DNA from: Chelydra serpentina
Lineage: Eukaryota; Chordata; Testudines; Chelydridae
Assembly (NCBI GenBank): GCA_037349315.1
Contig: JBAIAC010000006.1
Coordinates: 58,214,501-58,278,500 of the forward strand
Length of the DNA: 64,000 nt
Reading direction: 5' to 3'
The notes beneath the pieces were generated by a model. It made no database searches. It worked only from the letters and a program-made list of their open reading frames with translations, and had not been told where the DNA came from. Of this stretch, positions 59,162 to 64,000 are shown in pieces. The position numbers were made by a program, and so were the translations under genes. How positions within the stretch are numbered: the first letter of the stretch is position 1; each line of letters starts with the position of its first letter.

Positions 59162-61908
59162 TGGGAGGGCTGGGGTGAATCCTCACGGGCAGGGGGATCG
59201 ACGGCTCCCAGCGGGCCCCGCAACAGCCCACGGTCCACCCCAAGGGCGGTCAGGGCGTCGCGGAAGTTGCGGGCTCGCCGGTAGGCCGCGAGGCCCTGCC
59301 TCCCGGTCCCCCTCCCCTCACCTAAAAGGGCCCTCGTGGCCCGGAGGACGAGGTGGAAGTCCCCCCAGTGCTGGAGGGCGAGCTGCACCTTGCTCTTGGA
59401 GCCCCTGGTGTCGCGTAGGAAGCGGCGCAGCTCCTCCTTCAGCGCAGAGGGGGACGCGGCAGCCATTGTGCTGCCGTCCTCCGGCGGGTCCCCGAGAAGG
59501 TCCTCGCGGCCCGCGGGGACAGGCAAGCAAGGAGCGGAGCTCCGGCGCGGTTGCGCCGGGCAACCCGTCCCCAACCCCGGCACAGGTGGGGGCGGCGGGG
59601 GGAACAAAGCAGCCCCTAGCACTGTCGGGAGAGGGGACACGAAAACCGCCCCCTGGGGGTCGTCCGCAGGTAGCGGGAACGAGACGACCCCGGGGGCGGC
59701 AGTAACATGGGAGGCAGTGGGGGCGGGGGCGGGGGCCAAGACAGGGATCGAGGCAGGGGAAGGGACGGGAGCAGGAATGGGGGCAGCACGGGGAACAGGA
59801 TCAGGAGAGGGGTCAGGAGCAGGGGAAGGGGCAGGGGCAGGGACCAAGGCGGGATCAATAACCCCAGCAGCTAGGCCGCCGGGGTGCGGCTCCTCTCGAC
59901 CAGGGGATGGGGCCAAAGGGGTAGGGACCGGAGGGGGGCCTGCACTGACACCGGGCACGGGACCGACATCGAGCAGATCCCCCGTAGCCACGGCGCCAGG
60001 CACGATGGACATGGCTTCATAGCCCCCCTCCAAAGGAGAAACCGCCCGCTCTGGCCAGGTGGTGAAGGGTGCGCCCAAAGCGTCGGAGCCCGACCGGTCG
60101 GCATCGGCCGTCGCCCCTAGGGGCTCGGCGGCCTCGGGCAAAGCGCCGTCCTCGGCCGGGCAAGCAGGCAGGTCCAAGGGCGCCCCAAGGACCAGAGCGG
60201 GGGCAAGGGGTGGGGGCGAGGGGCAGGTAGAGGGGGACAGATCGAGGCCCGCTGGCGGAGGGTCGTCCTCCCCCTGGGTGACCGGGGTCAGACCCAGGGC
60301 CTCGATCTCATCAAAAATGGAGGTGACGCCAGTCCCCATGGCCTCGGCGGCCTCCCCGCCAGTCGCGGGGGCCAGAAGCGCACCCGCAGCAGCGACGGCG
60401 GGGGGCGCTGATAGCACAGGGGCCGCGGGAATCGATGCAGTCACCTCCTCGGGCGGGGGACCAACTGAGGGGACGGGGGCATCACCGTCCGCTGCCATGG
60501 CTGCAATGGTTAGTGTCCCTGGTGGGGCCCCGTCCGGGGGCGCGGCCGAAGGTGGAACAACACTAGCCCCCCGCAGGACCTTCCGGGGGGCCTCCTCTCC
60601 CTCCTCATCAGAGGGGAGGGATCGGGCCCGCAACTTGCGGGCGCCACGCTTCCCCCGGACGAGCGCCCAGCCCTCCGATGTGGAGGTGGAGGGCCGGTCA
60701 ACGGGGGCAGGGCCAGGGGGCAAGGGCCCCGGAGCACGGGGTGGCAAGGGTGGCAAGGTGGGGGGAGGGAGGGGAACTCCCCCCTGGGGCCGTCCCTCTC
60801 TCGCGGCCGGCAAGGGTGACATCGCTCTCCCCCGTGTAGGTGGGGGGGCAGCGGCAGCGGCGGTCGGGCCGCCAGGGTCGCCGGCGGTGACAGGGCCGGC
60901 GCCCTCTCGGGTCCCGGGGGTCCCGGGCTCCCCTCCGAGCCGGGCCAGGGGGCAGTCCCTCCGGACGTGGCCCGTCGCCCGGCAGAGGAAGCACCGGGCC
61001 TCCCCCGTGGAGTAGTGGACCCGGTACTGGGCCCCCTGGTAGGGCACCAGGAAGGACCCCTCGAGCGCCACTCCGCCACGCCCCGCCGGCGGCACTTGGA
61101 GCTGGACCTGCCGGCGGAACGACAGAATGTGGCGGAGGGCGGGGTCCTTACAGCCCAGCGAGAGAGGGTTGATGACAGAAATCGGTTTCCCCAGGGCGGA
61201 GAGGGCAGGCAAAAGGGCAGCATCGGGCAGGAAGGGCAGGACGGAGGTCAGCACCAGCCGTACGCCCAAATCCTCCAAGGGTTCGAGGGGGACGTACACG
61301 CCCCCCACCGCTAGGCCCTTCTCCACCGCCTCCTGGGCGGCGGCCTCCGAGGCAAGGAAGAAGACCGCCTTGCCGTACATTTTGGAGGCCGCCACGATGG
61401 CCGCGGGCCCCACCACCCTCGCCAACGCCCACACATAGGTCTCGATGTGGGGCGAAGCGGGCACCAGGAGGCAGCGGACGCCATGCCTCCTGGTCAGCGA
61501 GGAGAAGGGGCCCCGGCCACCAGGGATGGTAGCGGAGGCGGCAGACCGGGCAGATGGAACGGCGGCTCGCGGGGGGGCGGCAGCCACCTGGGCGTACGCT
61601 CTGGGGGCCATGGGTGGAGCACCCCCAGAGCTGGTGGAGGGAACAGCTGGGAGGGACGGGGCCGCAGCCGATGTCGGGGCCGCGGCAGGGAGGGCAGCCC
61701 CGCCGGTGGGAGGTTGTGACTTCCGGGCGGGGCCTTTGCCCTTCTTGTTCCCCTGGCCCTTTTTGCCCGTGGAGGGGGCAGCCATGGCAGCAGCGGAACC
61801 TGGGTCGGTGGGGGCCGAGAGGACAGCCGCTGGGGCGGGCAGTGGCAAGGGAGGGGTCACGGGAACAGCAGAGGCAGGGATAGGGGCAGGAACAGGGCCC
61901 CCCTCCAT
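59155..61908 (-). CDS. Tx1-like LINE ORF1: RNA-binding protein with CCHC zinc knuckle
   Basis: This 917-aa frame is counted from the first ATG; it also stays open upstream to a GTG at 61956 behind a run of C, which I do not take as the start. The protein begins with a Pro/Ala-rich segment and a basic patch (GKKGQGNKKGKGPARK, about residues 48-62). Residues about 145-285 form a globular region resembling an RRM-like fold, and residues 306-319 form a C-X2-C-X4-H-X4-C knuckle (60952-60993). A long low-complexity Pro/Ala/Gly tract with Pro-Ala repeats follows (DNA about 59690-59870), then a charged C-terminal domain of about 110 residues. LINE ORF1 proteins bind element RNA and form RNPs; that role is inferred from this layout and from the adjoining ORF2. 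The TAG stop lies inside the ORF2 start (ATGCTAG), suggesting coupled translation. Length and order fit Tx1-type ORF1 proteins. The alternative start is uncertain. Confidence 0.88.
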   Translation of the reverse strand: MEGGPVPAPIPASAVPVTPPLPLPAPAAVLSAPTDPGSAAAMAAPSTGKKGQGNKKGKGPARKSQPPTGGAALPAAAPTSAAAPSLPAVPSTSSGGAPPMAPRAYAQVAAAPPRAAVPSARSAASATIPGGRGPFSSLTRRHGVRCLLVPASPHIETYVWALARVVGPAAIVAASKMYGKAVFFLASEAAAQEAVEKGLAVGGVYVPLEPLEDLGVRLVLTSVLPFLPDAALLPALSALGKPISVINPLSLGCKDPALRHILSFRRQVQLQVPPAGRGGVALEGSFLVPYQGAQYRVHYSTGEARCFLCRATGHVRRDCPLARLGGEPGTPGTREGAGPVTAGDPGGPTAAAAAPPPTRGRAMSPLPAAREGRPQGGVPLPPPTLPPLPPRAPGPLPPGPAPVDRPSTSTSEGWALVRGKRGARKLRARSLPSDEEGEEAPRKVLRGASVVPPSAAPPDGAPPGTLTIAAMAADGDAPVPSVGPPPEEVTASIPAAPVLSAPPAVAAAGALLAPATGGEAAEAMGTGVTSIFDEIEALGLTPVTQGEDDPPPAGLDLSPSTCPSPPPLAPALVLGAPLDLPACPAEDGALPEAAEPLGATADADRSGSDALGAPFTTWPERAVSPLEGGYEAMSIVPGAVATGDLLDVGPVPGVSAGPPPVPTPLAPSPGREEPHPGGLAAGVIDPALVPAPAPSPAPDPSPDPVPRAAPIPAPVPSPASIPVLAPAPAPTASHVTAAPGVVSFPLPADDPQGAVFVSPLPTVLGAALFPPPPPPVPGLGTGCPAQPRRSSAPCLPVPAGREDLLGDPPEDGSTMAAASPSALKEELRRFLRDTRGSKSKVQLALQHWGDFHLVLRATRALLGEGRGTGRQGLAAYRRARNFRDALTALGVDRGLLRGPLGAVDPPAREDSPQPSQC

Positions 61909-63207
61909 GGTGGCAAGAGACTGGAGGAGGCCCCAAGCCGGGGGGGGGGGGGTCACAGTGGGGAGCCGCTCCTCCCCGCTAAACGATGCGCAGGGGAGGA
62001 GGGTCCAATGGGAAGGGCAGGGATGGGGTGGGGGAAGGGGCTAACCACTCCTCCCTGGTAGGTAGCAGACAGGGAAGGAGGGCGCCCCCGGGAGGGGGGG
62101 GGGGGGAGAAGGCGACCACTCCTCCCCGCTAGGCTGTATGCAGGTGAGGAGTGCGGCAAGCAACGGGGGACGTAGGGGCAAAAGGGGGCGGGGCACACAG
62201 GGGCTAGGCAGGGCTACGGCTCCTCCGGCTGCACTGGGAGAGGGGGGGGGGCTACAACAGCAATTGGGGGGGTAAGTGAACGGTGACGGGGACAACAGAA
62301 GGGGGGGGGGCACAAGCGCTCAAACGGTGGGCATGGGTGCCCAGGTGGGGGACTGGGCTCAGGGCGGGAGGGGAGGGCAAGGGAGGCTAGGCGAGCACAT
62401 GTGGGAACAACAGGTCTGGGGCGGGGCAGAAAACTAACAAGGACACAAAGTTTGGGGCGGGGCGGGGCAGGCAACAAACTCAGCAGGACCGGGGCGGGGC
62501 GTGAAAAACCAACAGGAGGGGAAACCCTAACGGGTCAAGGCAAGCGGTGGGCGGGGCAGGCTGCTAAGGGGGGGAGACGACAAACTAACACTGGGGTTGG
62601 GGGGGAACACAGCAGGGAGGGCCCCCACCAGCCAAACGCTGCTGGGGGGGGGGGGGGGAGGAGAAAGTCCAAGGCAGGGAGACACAGATGCCCACGAGCA
62701 CTCGTGCAAAAAAGTCAGTCTTTGGCTGGTCACCGCTTCCTCTGGCCCCAGATGACAAAGGGGCGGGGGGCAGGCAGCCACGTCGAGGGGCGAGGAACGG
62801 GTCCAGGTGGTGAACTGGGCGGTGGTGGTGGTGGAGGGGGCGACAGCAACGGTGGGGGGTGGGGGGGAGCAGATGGGCAAGGGGGAGGGCTCCGCGCCTC
62901 TCCCCCTCGCTCCCCAAAACAGCTAAACAGTCACCAGCACCCCAGAGTCTAGATGGCCAAAGTCACTCAGTCTCTCGACAAACCCCCTCCACGATGTCCT
63001 CAGCAGCAGACCTCCTCTTCCTCCTCGACGAAGGCAGCAGCCCCGGTGCAGCAGAGCAGCGAGCAGCAGGCAGCCGGCCAGGCAGGGGGGACCCCAGATG
63101 GTAGTGGTGGTGGTGGTGGTGGTAGCGGGGTCCTGGCTCCACCTCCCAGAGATTGGGGGGGGGGGCGGGCAACAGGCCGGCAAAGCCCCCCCCTCACTCA
63201 GCAGCAG
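61909..63207 (-). promoter_or_regulatory. 5' region of Tx1-like LINE: repeated modules and GC boxes (putative internal promoter)
   Basis: This segment of about 1.3 kb precedes ORF1. On the plus strand it is very G-rich, with several G runs of 8-13. Modules containing CTCCTCCCCGCT-like motifs recur near 61965, 62046, 62118 and 62215, most followed by a complementary GGGAGGAG or GTGAGGAG motif that could fold back. Further out, GGGCGG boxes cluster near 62190, 62418, 62454, 62491 and 62551. LINEs carry internal promoters in their 5' UTR, so a promoter here is expected from position; the GC boxes and modules support it but are not proof. Short TGG repeats occur near 62820 and 63105. Confidence 0.55.
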
Positions 63208-64000
63208 GGGCCTAACCCTAGGCCGCAGCCTGGGGCTTTCCTAGCCGGAGCTCCCCTGCTCCTCAGGCCCTTCCCCAGCCCTGCTCCACCCTAGGTACCT
63301 GCTCAGGTTCCTGCAGCCAAGCCCTTCCCTCTCTAAAGACAGAGAGAGAGTGTCTTGCTCCAGGCCCACTGCCCTCTTATAAGGGCCAGCTGGGCCCTGA
63401 TTAACTGGCCACAGCTGTGGCTGCTTTGCCACTCAGCCCAGCTCCTATTGGATCCCCAGGAGGTGGGCGGGCGCAAGCCCGCCCACTGCTAAAAGCCCCT
63501 CCCCCAGCCTAGCGGGAGGGACCACTAGACCCAGGGGCCAACTAAATCCGGGGGACAACTAATGAAAAAACAGGGATCAAGTGAGGGTCAAAGGTTCAAA
63601 ACAAGGAGACCGGATGGGGAGACCGAGCAGAGAACCCCGGACAGCGCCCACTGCTCCTCAAAGCTGTCGAGGGAGCCAGCGGACGCTGCCCAGTGGAACT
63701 CTGCCCGGATCCGTGACACGAGGGAGGATCGGAAATAGGCCCCACAGTCACAGAGCTCCCCCTCGTCTAGCATCCTCCTCCTGGTCTTGTAGATGGACAC
63801 TTTAGCTAGAGCCAGGAGGAGGTTGACGAGGAGGTCTCGCGACTTTGTGGGGCCACGGACAGGGTGTGCAAACAGGAACAGGTGCGGGGAAAAGTGCAGC
63901 CAGAACCTCAGCAAGAGGTTCTGGAGGAGCCGGAATAGGGGCTGCAATCTGGCGCACTCGAGGTAGGCGTGCGCCAGGTCTTCCCTCACGCCGCAGAAGG
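63208..64000 (-). mobile_element. Second Tx1-like copy, 3' part only in window
   Basis: This segment matches 54860-55653 with about 16 differences, in the same orientation. Its 3' edge directly abuts the 5' region of copy 1, giving a head-to-tail pair. The rest of the copy lies beyond the right edge, so its completeness cannot be judged. A single-base difference in an A run separates the two spacings (8348 versus 8347). Confidence 0.9.
63588..64000 (-). CDS. Partial ORF2 C-terminus of second Tx1-like copy
   Basis: The visible part encodes residues equivalent to about 1170-1306 of the complete ORF2 at 55241-59161, from inside the C-terminal CCHC cluster to the same TGA stop. The frame is open to the window edge. 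Only three bases differ from copy 1: one changes Gly to Ser in the SLDGFEEQW segment and two are silent. The N-terminal endonuclease and reverse transcriptase lie outside the window. It may be a functional ORF2 or the end of a truncated copy. Confidence 0.85.
   Translation of the reverse strand, partial: FCGVREDLAHAYLECARLQPLFRLLQNLLLRFWLHFSPHLFLFAHPVRGPTKSRDLLVNLLLALAKVSIYKTRRRMLDEGELCDCGAYFRSSLVSRIRAEFHWAASAGSLDSFEEQWALSGVLCSVSPSGLLVLNL

Larger units (their letters stand above)
54860..63207 (-). mobile_element. Full-length Tx1-like non-LTR retrotransposon, copy 1
   Basis: The unit is 8,348 bp, defined by the distance to the start of a second copy at 63208. On the minus strand it reads: 5' region (63207-61909), ORF1, ORF2, 3' UTR (55240-54860). 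Both frames are intact, so the copy may be autonomous. It has no poly(A) tail at the 3' edge and no LTRs. The 3' edge is placed where copy 2 stops matching, at GGGCCTAACCCTAGG on the plus strand. The true end could lie further left if 54490-54859 is also element sequence. GC content is much higher than in the flank left of 54490. Confidence 0.8.

Noticed and set aside
61909..61956. Start of ORF1 at 61956
   Set aside because: The codon there is GTG in front of a long C run. The first ATG is at 61908 and is preferred, although the frame is open upstream.
59336..62044. Long plus-strand open frames across the LINE (up to 318 codons, 60059-61015)
   Set aside because: They are antisense shadows of ORF1 and ORF2 caused by high GC content. 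They are low-complexity and have no domain motif.

Overview
The window looks like nuclear DNA of a sauropsid vertebrate, most likely a turtle and less likely a crocodilian. This is inferred from the repeat spectrum: CR1 LINEs with ATTCTATG-type 3' ends, many short hAT elements with clean 8-bp target-site duplications (TSDs), PIF/Harbinger-like MITEs, MIR-like SINEs, several solo LTRs and a Tx1-type LINE. I found no host protein-coding exon, no functional tRNA or rRNA gene and no CRISPR array. The first 54 kb are AT-rich intergenic or intronic DNA in which the readable content is transposable elements.

From about 54.5 kb to the right edge the composition changes sharply to GC-rich. This block is a Tx1-like (L1-group) non-LTR retrotransposon on the minus strand. 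It has an intact ORF1 (59155-61908; RNA-binding protein with one CCHC knuckle) and an intact ORF2 (55241-59161; 1306 aa; AP endonuclease, reverse transcriptase with YADD, C-terminal CCHC). ORF1 stop and ORF2 start overlap in ATGCTAG. Upstream lies a C-rich 5' region of about 1.3 kb with repeated modules and GC boxes. A second copy in the same orientation begins at 63208 and runs off the window, so the two form a head-to-tail pair with a period of 8,348 bp. In the overlap between copies the ORF2 part differs at 3 of 413 bases, but the 3' UTR differs at about 13 of 381. That points to recent activity with constraint on the protein, or to patchy gene conversion.

Layout from left to right: a solo LTR (588-1799); a plus-strand CR1 (2404-5496) broken by a hAT element and a 1.6-kb solo LTR; mostly featureless AT-rich DNA to 21 kb with a few MITEs and SINEs; a minus-strand CR1 (21297-23320) broken by an 847-bp hAT element and followed by an inverted CR1 piece; a run of hAT and Harbinger-like elements from 25 to 36 kb with a CR1 at 33.6-35.1 kb; solo LTRs at 37-38.5, 41.1-42.2 and 45.7-46.5 kb; a 252-bp local direct duplication (40776 and 43636); CR1 fragments at 48-52 kb; and finally the Tx1-like pair. 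Many insertions can be defined to the base from terminal motifs plus TSDs, which also gives a relative order of insertion.
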